From contig DMES01000056.1 of NCBI GenBank assembly GCA_003450815.1, positions 4,857 to 28,485 on the forward strand: 23,629 nt of DNA, written 5' to 3'. The notes beneath the pieces were generated by a model. It was not told the origin of the DNA. It saw nothing but the letters and a program-made list of their open reading frames with translations, and made no database searches. How positions within the stretch are numbered: the stretch's first letter is position 1; each line of letters opens with the position of its first letter. Made by a program: the position numbers and the translations under genes. The DNA comes from Elusimicrobiota bacterium. GTDB lineage: Bacteria; Elusimicrobiota; Elusimicrobia; Elusimicrobiales; UBA9959. Below are positions 15,596-22,966 of the stretch, in pieces.

Positions 15596-16224
15596 TAACA
15601 GGCCCCGGATGTGGCAGGGAACATCGCTTTTATTCCGGAAAGAAAAACCTGAAAACTTTTTGACCTGTTATTTTCCGGGACCATGTGATTCGAAATTTCC
15701 TCCGCCGCTTCAATCTTAGGCAGACCGGCTGCGAAATATCCCGCGTTTTGAAGCACCTTTTCAAGCTTTTCCCAAGTCCCCCCAGTAATTGCATCGGAAT
15801 CGCGGTATCCTTTGCGTACGGCCAAGGTTTTCGGCACCCCCGGATAAGCCGCCACCAGAGCCGGAACGTCGCCAAAAAACCATGCTTCAAGCTCTTCCAC
15901 GGCTATACGGTTTAAAACCTGGAAATTTCCAGAATTAGCAGGTTTTGTGGTAAGCCCGGCCCGGCTTGCGGCGGATTCCATTGTGCTTTTTATCTCCGCA
16001 CAATTCCCCCTGTCTTCGTCCGTGAGTACGACTATTTTCCAATCGGCTGGAATCCAGGTTTTATAGCCGCGCAGGCGGTCGGGAAGCTTCTTCAGCAAAT
16101 CGGATTTTCCGTTATACGGATGTATTTTGAATCCGACCCCGGCCGGCAAAATCTTAGGCAGAAGAACATTAAGGGCCGCTTCCGCCGAAGGCTCTTCAAC
16201 AAGAAACTCTATATGAGACGTCAT
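15595..16224 (-). CDS. DUF4276-family protein (Toprim-like partner of an AAA ATPase)
   Basis: This 209-aa protein has an N-terminal strand IEFLVEEPSAEAAL with the conserved Glu-Pro-Ser-x-Glu, an acidic motif VVLTDEDRGNC (about 64-74), and RIAVEELEAWFFGD (about 107-120). These fit DUF4276, a family I recall as Toprim-like and often encoded beside AAA/OLD-type ATPases. It starts 8 nt after the AAA gene stop with an AGGGAA site and its stop overlaps the hsdR start (TAATG). ATPase, DUF4276 and HsdR are thus likely made from one message. Role inferred: the nuclease or effector half of a two-gene defence module. Family call fairly sure; function unproven. Confidence 0.8.
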   Translation of the reverse strand: MTSHIEFLVEEPSAEAALNVLLPKILPAGVGFKIHPYNGKSDLLKKLPDRLRGYKTWIPADWKIVVLTDEDRGNCAEIKSTMESAASRAGLTTKPANSGNFQVLNRIAVEELEAWFFGDVPALVAAYPGVPKTLAVRKGYRDSDAITGGTWEKLEKVLQNAGYFAAGLPKIEAAEEISNHMVPENNRSKSFQVFLSGIKAMFPATSGAC

Positions 16225-16232
16225 AAAATTCC

Positions 16233-17465
16233 CTATTTTTTATCAGTTTCGGGCGCACCGGAATTTCTAAGAGGATCGCCGAATTCGAAATGGCCTTCCA
16301 TCCACAAATCGCCAAGGGACGCCCCGGCATTCACAAAACCCTTAATTCCCTGCATTGCTGCGGCATTTTTTGCCTGGGTATAGCCGTTCCTGTCCCTGTA
16401 CAAAATCCAAAGTTCTTTTGGGTTTATTCCACTCACAAAATGGGGAGAGTGCGTGGTAATCATAAGCTGTGATGACGCCGCAGACTTGCGGCATTCTTCC
16501 GCCAAACCCACCAAGAGGCGCGGATGCAACTGATTTTCAGGTTCCTCAATTCCGATAAGCTGCGGCGGTTCCGGATCGTGCAGTAATGTAAGATAGGCCA
16601 GCATTTTCAAAGTGCCGTCCGAAGCGAATTTTGAGAGTATCGGCCTCTCAAATGGAGCGTCCTTGATTTGAAGCAGAAGCTGTCCGTTGGGCATGGGCTC
16701 CGCATCAACTCTTTCAAGACGGGGGATTCTAGCCGATAGAATTTTCAATATTTCATTCAACCTGTCCGGGTATTGCTCTTTTAAATATTGGATAACATTA
16801 GGCAGGTTATCCCCGTCATAAGAGAGGCGCTCTTGCGGTCCCGCGTCAGGGGTTCCGCGCGTGTTGTCCGCTGTCAGATATGACAAATACCAGCCGGTTA
16901 TAAAGCGGCGCAGCGCGCTGACGCGCGGATGTTTTGTAAATTGGCCAAGAGTATTTACGGCCAGCATTTCGCGCGATTCCAGGCTTTCTTCAATACGCTC
17001 GGCTGTGGCATCCGGTTCATCGCCGGAAACAACTTCTCCGGAGCCTTTTTTGAAGTTTAAGAACCTAAATGGATAGGCCGGCGCTTTACGCACCCAGCTA
17101 AGCCACTCTTCAGCCACAAACGGGCCCTTTGAGTCTTCATCTATGGCAAGATGATAGGTTATAACAGGAGTCTTGGGTTTCTCGCGGTATTTAATTTCAA
17201 TAACAATCGGGCCATCTTGGCCGCGGGTTCTTAATTCTTTAAACCGGCCGCGCTTGTCCCAGGCCTTTCGCAAGCCCACCGAAAAGCATTCCGAGAGAAA
17301 AGCGAACACATCAAATATTGTGGATTTACCACTGCCGTTCGGACCTAAAAAGACGGTAAGCGGCGTGAGGTTCTTCAATTCAATATTTTTAAGCGCCCGA
17401 TAATTCTGCACACTTAAAAATTCAATGCGCGGGACTGTGTTGTCTGCTTGTTTTAAAACTTTCAT
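16233..17465 (-). CDS. AAA/SMC-like ATPase (AAA_21 type) paired with DUF4276
   Basis: This 410-aa protein begins IEFLSVQNYRALKNIELKNL, the RecF/OLD-like opening. Walker A is GPNGSGKS (41-48), a signature-like segment SKFASDGTLKML lies near 278-289, Walker B is LIGIEEPENQ (303-312) and the His switch is TTHSPHF (337-343). It is a soluble ABC-type ATPase that probably acts on DNA or as a sensor with its DUF4276 partner, a pairing that parallels OLD/PARIS-style systems. I chose ATG 17465 because AAGGAG lies 6 nt upstream; a TTG at 17492 in the same frame lies before that site. The linked genes suggest an accessory defence module next to restriction. The trigger and target are unknown. Confidence 0.87.
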   Translation of the reverse strand: MKVLKQADNTVPRIEFLSVQNYRALKNIELKNLTPLTVFLGPNGSGKSTIFDVFAFLSECFSVGLRKAWDKRGRFKELRTRGQDGPIVIEIKYREKPKTPVITYHLAIDEDSKGPFVAEEWLSWVRKAPAYPFRFLNFKKGSGEVVSGDEPDATAERIEESLESREMLAVNTLGQFTKHPRVSALRRFITGWYLSYLTADNTRGTPDAGPQERLSYDGDNLPNVIQYLKEQYPDRLNEILKILSARIPRLERVDAEPMPNGQLLLQIKDAPFERPILSKFASDGTLKMLAYLTLLHDPEPPQLIGIEEPENQLHPRLLVGLAEECRKSAASSQLMITTHSPHFVSGINPKELWILYRDRNGYTQAKNAAAMQGIKGFVNAGASLGDLWMEGHFEFGDPLRNSGAPETDKK

Positions 17466-17480
17466 ATAAAACTCCTTATG

Positions 17481-17496
17481 AATATTGTGCAATATT
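17481..17496. promoter_or_regulatory. Palindrome AATATTGTGCAATATT upstream of the AAA ATPase gene
   Basis: This inverted repeat has 7-bp arms (AATATTG/CAATATT) around 2 nt. It sits in the 43-bp gap between the SWIM gene and the AAA gene, just before the ribosome site. It could be an operator or simply an AT-rich hairpin. No clear -35/-10 pair accompanies it. Confidence 0.35.
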
Positions 17497-17508
17497 TGAC
17501 AGTAAAAA

Positions 17509-18438
17509 CTAAGTCGCTTTGCCTGTCCATCTGGGAAGGCGTTTTCTTTTTAAGGATACTTTACTTGATTTCCGTTTTCTCATCCGCCCCGGGAGTTCCC
17601 CGGCTGCTGGCTTTTTTGCGCTTTTTCGGCGCGAGCGCTTTGCTTTTACCCTGGCGGCGGTACAGGGACCGGCGGTCCCAGGCGCCGGAGCTTCGGCCGC
17701 CGTCCCGGTAGTTTGCAGCTCTATTCCGAAGACGTCGTTGATCTCCGCTGTTGAAAGCGTGGCGTGGTCCGCACCGGTTTTTGTTCCGGTCAGGGCCGTT
17801 ACTGCGGAGGAGCCGCTTACCAGGTCCTGGTGGCTCACATGCCGCAGCAGGAACAGCAGTTCAGGCTTTTCGTCAAGCCTCGCGCCCACTCCGTAAAGCG
17901 CCGCCGCCACGTGCTTGCACATCTCCGCCCAGTCCGGGCACGAACAATCCAGCTTTATCTCTTTCGGCGAGGGAAACAAACCCAGGTTCCGGCGCGTCAT
18001 AATTTCCATCACCCTCTGCGAAAGCTTCCCGCCGAGCAGTTCCATAAGGGAGCCTATGCCCCCCGCGCATTCCCGGCACAGGGCTTTCCAGCACTCCTGC
18101 CTGACCGGCGCTATGGCTATTTTAACCGTGTACAGCCGCGAGCCGCTGACCAGCGCCTCAATTTCTCCCTGCCGTATCTCCAGGTGGATTACGGACCCGT
18201 TGCGCACATATGTACGCCCGCGCGGCATTCTGTTGGAGTAGTCGCTGTAGGATTCCAGGTTGTCACACCACGCCTTGCCCCAAAAAGACCGGGCGATGGC
18301 CTTTCCCTCCAGCCTGACCGGCGCCTGGGTTCCCCCGCTCTTAAATCGTTTCGCGGCGGCCTTTTCCGCGCGGCGGCGCCTCTCATCCGCGCTCACATAC
18401 GGTTTGTAGTAATAATCCGAACGTCCCCACCAGCCCAT
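17509..18438 (-). CDS. SWIM zinc-finger protein, partner of the SNF2 helicase
   Basis: This 309-aa protein starts MGWWGRSDYYYKPYVSADER. A SWIM zinc-binding motif C-x-C-x6-C-x-H is formed by Cys165, Cys167, Cys174 and His176. The N-terminal part (RSFWGKAWCDNLESYSDY, then RGRTYVRNG) matches the conserved segment of bacterial SWIM proteins encoded beside SNF2 helicases. The last 80 or so residues are rich in Lys, Arg, Ala and Pro and look disordered or nucleic-acid binding. It begins 10 nt after the SNF2 stop, with AAGGAG overlapping the gap, so the two are co-translated. GC is clearly higher than in neighbouring genes. A DNA-binding role with the helicase is inferred. Confidence 0.85.
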   Translation of the reverse strand: MGWWGRSDYYYKPYVSADERRRRAEKAAAKRFKSGGTQAPVRLEGKAIARSFWGKAWCDNLESYSDYSNRMPRGRTYVRNGSVIHLEIRQGEIEALVSGSRLYTVKIAIAPVRQECWKALCRECAGGIGSLMELLGGKLSQRVMEIMTRRNLGLFPSPKEIKLDCSCPDWAEMCKHVAAALYGVGARLDEKPELLFLLRHVSHQDLVSGSSAVTALTGTKTGADHATLSTAEINDVFGIELQTTGTAAEAPAPGTAGPCTAARVKAKRSRRKSAKKPAAGELPGRMRKRKSSKVSLKRKRLPRWTGKAT

Positions 18439-18448
18439 AGTCTTCTCC

Positions 18449-21172
18449 TTATTGCGTTTCTCCGGCGCGGTTGATGTCGAGCGCCACGAATTTAAGCAGT
18501 TCCCTGTTGTTCATTTCCGTAAGCAGTGTTTCCCCGCTCCCGCCGATCACACTGTCCGCCAGGCGCGCCTTATCGGTCAGCATTTCGTCAATGCGCTCTT
18601 CGAGCGTGCCCCGGCATACGAACTTATGCACCAGCACGTTGCGCTTCTGCCCTATGCGGAAGGCCCTGTCCGTAGCCTGGTTTTCCACGGCCGGGTTCCA
18701 CCAGCGGTCAAAGTGTATTACATGCGAAGCCTCCGTCAGGTTAAGGCCGGAGCCGCCCGCCTTAGTGGTAAGCACAAAAAAAGGCGGGCCGTTCTCGGCC
18801 TGGAAAGCGTTCACAAGGCCCCGGCGGGCTTTTACCGGCGTTCCGCCGTGCAGCGCCAGCCCCGCCCGCCCGAATATTCCGGAGAGGTACTCAAGGAGCG
18901 GCCCGGTCATCTCCCGGTACTGCGTGAACACCAGCGCCTTTTCCTGTCGGGAGGCTATCTCCTCGGCTATCTGGCGCAGGCGCTGGAACTTTCCGCTTTC
19001 GGCCTCCGCGTAGCCCCCGTCACGCAGCCAGTGCGACGGATGGTTGCAGATTTGCTTGAAGCGCATAAGGTAAGACAGCACCAGGCCGCGGCGCGCCATC
19101 CCTTCCACATTTTCCACCTTTTCAGCCAGTTCGCGTACGGCCTGCGCATAAAGAGCGGCCTGTTTAGGCGCCAGCCCGCAATATGCCTTCACTTCCGTCT
19201 TCTCCGGCAGGTCGCTGATAACGCTTTTATCCGTCTTCATCCGGCGCAGTATATACGGCTTGACCAGCGCGCGCAGCGCCCCCGGCGCGCCGCCGTCGTG
19301 TGTTCCGGACTTTATAAATTCGGCAAATTTCACGGCGGAGCCCAGCAGGCCGGGGTTGAGAAAGTCAAAGATTGACCACAGGTCGCCAAGGCGGTTTTCA
19401 ACCGGGGTGCCGGTCAGCACAAGGCGTTGCGAGCACTTAAGCTCTTTAACCGCGCGCGTCTGCCGAGCGGCGGGATTTTTTATGGCCTGCGCCTCGTCCA
19501 GGGCCACCACGTCCCAGCGGTTTTTGCGCAAACTCTCCAACCTTGCAACAAGCCCGTAGGTGGTCAGGACCAGGTCGCAGCCGGCCGCGGCCTTGCCTGC
19601 GTCTTTCTGGACGGCCTTCCAGTCCTCCGGGGACAATTCAGAGGGGTGCAGGATACGGTATTTAAGCCCCGGGGCGAAGCGCAGAATCTCCGCCCGCCAG
19701 TTGGCCAGCAGCGACGCCGGCGCGACAAGCAGGCTGGGATCGGCTTTGCGGCTCCGCGCCTTGCGCGCCAGTAGCAGCGCCAGCGCCTGGACGGTTTTTC
19801 CAAGGCCCATATCGTCGGCCAGGCAGGCGCCAAGTCCGAGCTCCGTCATAAACCGCAGCCAGCCCACGCCCGTTTTCTGGTAAGGGCGCAGCTCCGCCAG
19901 AAGTCCCGGAGTCGCCGGCGGCTCGCCATATTTGCCGGGCTCGCGCAACCTTGCCAGAGTATCTTCCAGCCAGGCGCCGGCTTTGAGCCCGCTCCATTCC
20001 CTTACCGCCGCGTCGGTCGTGCCGTCTTCGGACACGCCGCCGAAGTCCGCGCCGGAAAGCATGCGCATGGCTTCGGCAAGGGAAACGCCCTCCCCGGCCG
20101 AAAGTTTTATGCTCTCCCATTGCTCAAGCGCGGCCCTGAGTTTTTCGGGATCGGCTTCCACCCAGCGCCCGCGTATCAGCGCCAGCCCGCCGGAAGCTTT
20201 CATCAGCGCTTCCCAGTCCGCGTCCGTCAGCGGTTCTCCGTCCAGGCTCTTTTCCACCTTAAAATCCAGCAGGGTATTAAGTCCCAGCGCCGCGCCAGCC
20301 GCGTTACCCAGCCTGACGTTCACCCGCGCCCTCGGGGCCTGGCCCGCCCGCCACCAGTCCGGCAGGCGCACCACAACCCCGCCCTCCGCCAGAATGGGCG
20401 CTTCCTTAAGAAAGCGGTACGCCTGCGGCGGCGTCCATGCCAGAGGCTTAAACAGCGCGCCGGTCTCCACCAGTTCTCGGGCCAGCGCGCTTTTCTCCGC
20501 CGCCGCGTGCACAGGTGACAGAAGACGCAGCAGCGCCGCCTTGTTGCTTTTCCCCGCGTATTCGTTAAGCGCCTCAGCCAGCGGCTGATACTTTACCCGG
20601 CCATGCCCCGATACCCCTGCGGCGTAAGTGGCCATGAAGGCGAACGGATAGCTTTCGTTTTTGCGGTTCTCGGCCAGATGGAAAACCACACGGCCAACTG
20701 AATGCCAGGCGGGGTTCAGGGACTTTATAAATTCCGCCGGCCCGCCCGTGTGGACGGCGGCTTCAGCCCTGACATACGCGTCCAGCGAGTTCCAGGCAGT
20801 CGTCAGGGCTTCCGGGGTGAGATACTCGCCGCCTTTCATCGGGGGCAGGCGCTCAAGCCAGGATCGGATTTCGTCCTCCGGAGCGGGTAAGGCGGCCGGC
20901 ATTTCCGTTGTCCCGGGCGCAGCACCCTGACAGAAAAGCGAAAGATACCGTCGCCCCAGTTCCCGCCAGAACGAGACGTGCGCTGGAAGGGGCGTATCCA
21001 GTTCCCGCGAAATCAGGTGCAACAGCCCCTGCGCGCTCCCCAGCGAAAAAGCCTTTTCAGTGCGCTCCGCCGCCTTGGCGTCCGGCCAGGCCTCATCCCC
21101 GCCGGAGGCGTCCCAGTACAAATGCCCGCGCGGATTCACCGCTATTGCCGGGGTTAATATGAGATCAGGCAT
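18449..21172 (-). CDS. SNF2-family DNA-dependent ATPase/helicase
   Basis: The 907-aa protein has an N-terminal half matching the bacterial SNF2-associated region and a C-terminal Swi2/Snf2 motor. Motifs seen: DDMGLGKT (Walker A, near residue 452), LDEAQAIKN (DEAQ-type box, near 557), LTGTPVENRLGDLWS, LVFTQYREM, and GGSGLNLTEASHVIHFDRWWNP with ATDRAFRIGQ near 804-840. It is probably a double-stranded DNA translocase that works with the SWIM protein. I chose ATG 21172 (MPDLILTP); upstream codons in the same frame lie inside the hsdR fragment and encode its out-of-frame shadow. No clear ribosome site precedes it, but the hsdR fragment stops at 21183, so coupling is likely. High GC distinguishes it from flanking genes. 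Confidence 0.9.
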   Translation of the reverse strand: MPDLILTPAIAVNPRGHLYWDASGGDEAWPDAKAAERTEKAFSLGSAQGLLHLISRELDTPLPAHVSFWRELGRRYLSLFCQGAAPGTTEMPAALPAPEDEIRSWLERLPPMKGGEYLTPEALTTAWNSLDAYVRAEAAVHTGGPAEFIKSLNPAWHSVGRVVFHLAENRKNESYPFAFMATYAAGVSGHGRVKYQPLAEALNEYAGKSNKAALLRLLSPVHAAAEKSALARELVETGALFKPLAWTPPQAYRFLKEAPILAEGGVVVRLPDWWRAGQAPRARVNVRLGNAAGAALGLNTLLDFKVEKSLDGEPLTDADWEALMKASGGLALIRGRWVEADPEKLRAALEQWESIKLSAGEGVSLAEAMRMLSGADFGGVSEDGTTDAAVREWSGLKAGAWLEDTLARLREPGKYGEPPATPGLLAELRPYQKTGVGWLRFMTELGLGACLADDMGLGKTVQALALLLARKARSRKADPSLLVAPASLLANWRAEILRFAPGLKYRILHPSELSPEDWKAVQKDAGKAAAGCDLVLTTYGLVARLESLRKNRWDVVALDEAQAIKNPAARQTRAVKELKCSQRLVLTGTPVENRLGDLWSIFDFLNPGLLGSAVKFAEFIKSGTHDGGAPGALRALVKPYILRRMKTDKSVISDLPEKTEVKAYCGLAPKQAALYAQAVRELAEKVENVEGMARRGLVLSYLMRFKQICNHPSHWLRDGGYAEAESGKFQRLRQIAEEIASRQEKALVFTQYREMTGPLLEYLSGIFGRAGLALHGGTPVKARRGLVNAFQAENGPPFFVLTTKAGGSGLNLTEASHVIHFDRWWNPAVENQATDRAFRIGQKRNVLVHKFVCRGTLEERIDEMLTDKARLADSVIGGSGETLLTEMNNRELLKFVALDINRAGETQ

Positions 21173-21182
21173 AAGCTGAAAT

Positions 21183-21593
21183 TTACGGCTGCTGAAAGTC
21201 CACAGGGCAAATCCGCTTACCCCGGTCCTGGCCGTCTTTGCGCACGGTAACGGGTACGCCCTCGGCCAGCATTTTATGAAATGCCTTATTGGCGGCAATA
21301 AACTGCGGAGAATAAACGGACAGCACAGCCTTTAAGGCTTCCTGCATGGCTGCGGCCGGGATTTCAGGGTTTAGGCGTTCTATGGCCTCTTCCAGAGTGC
21401 TCTTTAAAACGACATCCCAATAGCTTTCTCGTTTTTCGGGTTCCCTAAACGGCACAGAAGGCTCGGCGGTAAAAAGCTCTTCCGTAGTCTCAACATCCGG
21501 CGCAATAGACGGCCCCGGAATATAAGAAAAACCAAGTTGCTTCAGCTCATCAAGAGAACAAGTCTCAATTTCAGATTCTGTGAATGCCGGCAT
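21183..21593 (-). pseudogene. hsdR 5' fragment (136 codons), second copy
   Basis: This open frame matches intact HsdR from its first residue (MPAFTESEIET) through KDGQDRG to VDFQ at about residue 134, with roughly 18-20 substitutions by eye. It then ends in QP and a stop. It lacks the catalytic D...E-x-K of the nuclease and everything after. Substitutions are mostly amino-acid changing at otherwise conserved spots (Phe12 to Cys, Trp-Leu to Cys-Pro), as expected for a relic, yet no stop interrupts it. It lies between the 172-aa gene and SNF2, and its stop is 10 nt from the SNF2 start. It could still be translated. Confidence 0.85.
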
Positions 21594-21658
21594 AAGAATG
21601 TAACTGTTTACACTTGCAGTCTGCTATCAATCTGCTATAATATCACTAGCTCATCTAC
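21594..21658 (-). other. AT-rich gap before the hsdR fragment
   Basis: These 65 bp contain a short direct repeat TCTGCTAT and AT-rich sequence. No ribosome site is visible before the hsdR fragment and no convincing promoter was found. It marks the junction between the low-GC cassette and the second hsdR copy. Confidence 0.3.
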
Positions 21659-22177
21659 TTATGTAGAAGGAGTAACGGAGCCGTCCGAAAGGGCGGCTCT
21701 CGCCATTTTATAGGCTTGATACTCTGCTTCTAGTTTTCGTTTACTATGATTCTGAGTAACAGGATAAGCCGTCATGAATAGAATGTAGCCCGTTCGCGCT
21801 CTTAAAACCACAAGGTATTCTTTTTCTTCAAACCAAATACATATTCCCGTTTCACTTCCTCTGCGATTCTGCCAGATTTTAATGCCTGGATGGGTATTAT
21901 GCTCAATTACGGCTTTGGGCCAGCGGATTCGTTCACACCGCCGAAGATCTGGGATCCGATGTTCCTCAGAAGAACCTTCACTTATTATGTGCCAAAAAGT
22001 AGCCTCTTTCCCTTGTATAAAAGGATGCTTTTTAACCATCAGTCTGACGCCATTATAAACCGGCTTACTCTTCATAAAGTAGGCTTCATAGTGCCTGTAT
22101 AACTCGGCGAGATAATTGTCCCAATTACCGCCAAAATTATCAAGCAGCAGCAAATCCGGAAGCCAAGAAGGACTCAT
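21659..22177 (-). CDS. Unrecognised 172-aa protein coupled to DUF3800
   Basis: No named family was recognised. The protein is soluble and shows several strongly patterned segments: LPDLLLLDNFGGNWDNYL at the start, KHPFIQGKEATFWHIISEG (about 49-67), PDLRRCERIRWPKAVIEH (about 76-93), an EEKEYLVVL strand, and a C-terminal AYPVTQNHSKRKLEAEYQAY. The mix of conserved His, Arg, Glu and Trp in short strands would suit a small RNase-like or toxin fold, but that is a guess. Its ATG overlaps the DUF3800 stop (ATGA, 22174-22177), so the two are co-translated and likely act together. Low GC matches DUF3800 and differs from the SNF2 gene. Confidence 0.75.
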   Translation of the reverse strand: MSPSWLPDLLLLDNFGGNWDNYLAELYRHYEAYFMKSKPVYNGVRLMVKKHPFIQGKEATFWHIISEGSSEEHRIPDLRRCERIRWPKAVIEHNTHPGIKIWQNRRGSETGICIWFEEKEYLVVLRARTGYILFMTAYPVTQNHSKRKLEAEYQAYKMARAALSDGSVTPST

Positions 22178-22875
22178 AATACGGAACCCTGCCAGTGGAA
22201 CAGATTAAACTTGGCCACTCGCGGCAGCGTATTTCGCGTGAAATCTAGGCCAGATTTTTGCCGGATATGCATTATTAACTGGCTTTTTGCGTTACTCCCT
22301 AACGGATAATGCTTGGAATATTGAAGCGCCCCTATTAAAATATCCACCAACTGAAACAGTGCGACATCATCGGATTTCACCGCCTGCACTCTTTCAACCA
22401 TTTTTCGGTTAAAATCGTAATTGGCGTTTGTTAAAACCTCATGAAGTTTTTGGATTTTGGCTCCGCTCCTGGAGTCTTTAACATCTAAGTAGATTCTATA
22501 TTTACTTCCCTCTTCAAAAATTACATTCAGGAGCCGGAAATACATTTTATAATACCAGTCATCATGCGTCTGATTGAAACCTGCATGGTTCAGATTCTTT
22601 TTGTCCGCAATTATCGCCCGGAAATGTAAATCATTCTCACCAAAAAAGTAGTCCACAAGGGCAGAACAGCATTTTAAGGTGAACCCATCCACCCTAACCC
22701 ACTTTATCTCAAAGTCCGGGGCCAGCGCATGAGCCTGTTTAATTTCACGAATCTTTTTGAACATATCCTGCGCCTTTGCCGTTGGGCACCAAATCGCGCC
22801 CATTACCATATATTTTTTGCCATCATTTTCAAGATGACAACTTTCGTCGCAGTAAATATTAAATGTGTCTGGCAT
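22174..22875 (-). CDS. DUF3800-family protein
   Basis: This 233-aa protein opens with FNIYCDESCHLENDGKKYMVMG, the hallmark DUF3800 start with Asp-Glu-Ser. It continues with the usual pattern: EIKWVRV, DYFFGENDLHFRAIIADK, YRIYLDVKDSR and a late LVDILIGAL segment with the conserved Asp. I recall the family as RNase H-like and frequent in defence regions, so a nuclease role is plausible but not shown. The start is supported by AAGGA about 10 nt upstream. The gene follows a short hsdR relic and overlaps the 172-aa gene by 4 nt. Confidence 0.82.
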   Translation of the reverse strand: MPDTFNIYCDESCHLENDGKKYMVMGAIWCPTAKAQDMFKKIREIKQAHALAPDFEIKWVRVDGFTLKCCSALVDYFFGENDLHFRAIIADKKNLNHAGFNQTHDDWYYKMYFRLLNVIFEEGSKYRIYLDVKDSRSGAKIQKLHEVLTNANYDFNRKMVERVQAVKSDDVALFQLVDILIGALQYSKHYPLGSNAKSQLIMHIRQKSGLDFTRNTLPRVAKFNLFHWQGSVL

Positions 22876-22900
22876 AATTAACCCAATCCTTTGTTTTTAA

Positions 22901-22966
22901 AAAACCAAGCCGCTTTAGCTCATCAAGAGAAAAAGTCTCTATTTCAGATTCGGTGAAGACTGTCAT
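22901..22966 (-). pseudogene. hsdR 5' remnant (22 codons), third copy
   Basis: The segment encodes MTVFTESEIETFSLDELKRLGF, matching intact HsdR residues 1-22 at 20 of 22 positions. It then departs abruptly into AT-rich sequence leading to DUF3800. Its ATG overlaps the TIR gene stop (ATGA, 22963-22966), which suggests that a full hsdR once directly followed the TIR gene. Confidence 0.85.

Noticed and set aside
18452..19375. Plus-strand frame of 307 codons opposite the SNF2 gene
   Set aside because: The SNF2 motor motifs are on the minus strand; high GC creates long shadow frames. The same holds for the frames at 3184-3969, 17764-18474 and 19662-20120.
21173..21298. Upstream extension of the SNF2 frame
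   Set aside because: These 42 codons are an out-of-frame reading of the hsdR fragment and resemble the same shadow within intact hsdR. The SNF2 protein proper starts at 21172.
21636..21648. TATAAT match in the gap after the 172-aa gene
   Set aside because: It is on the plus strand with no gene to serve in that direction and no -35 box; the region is simply AT-rich.
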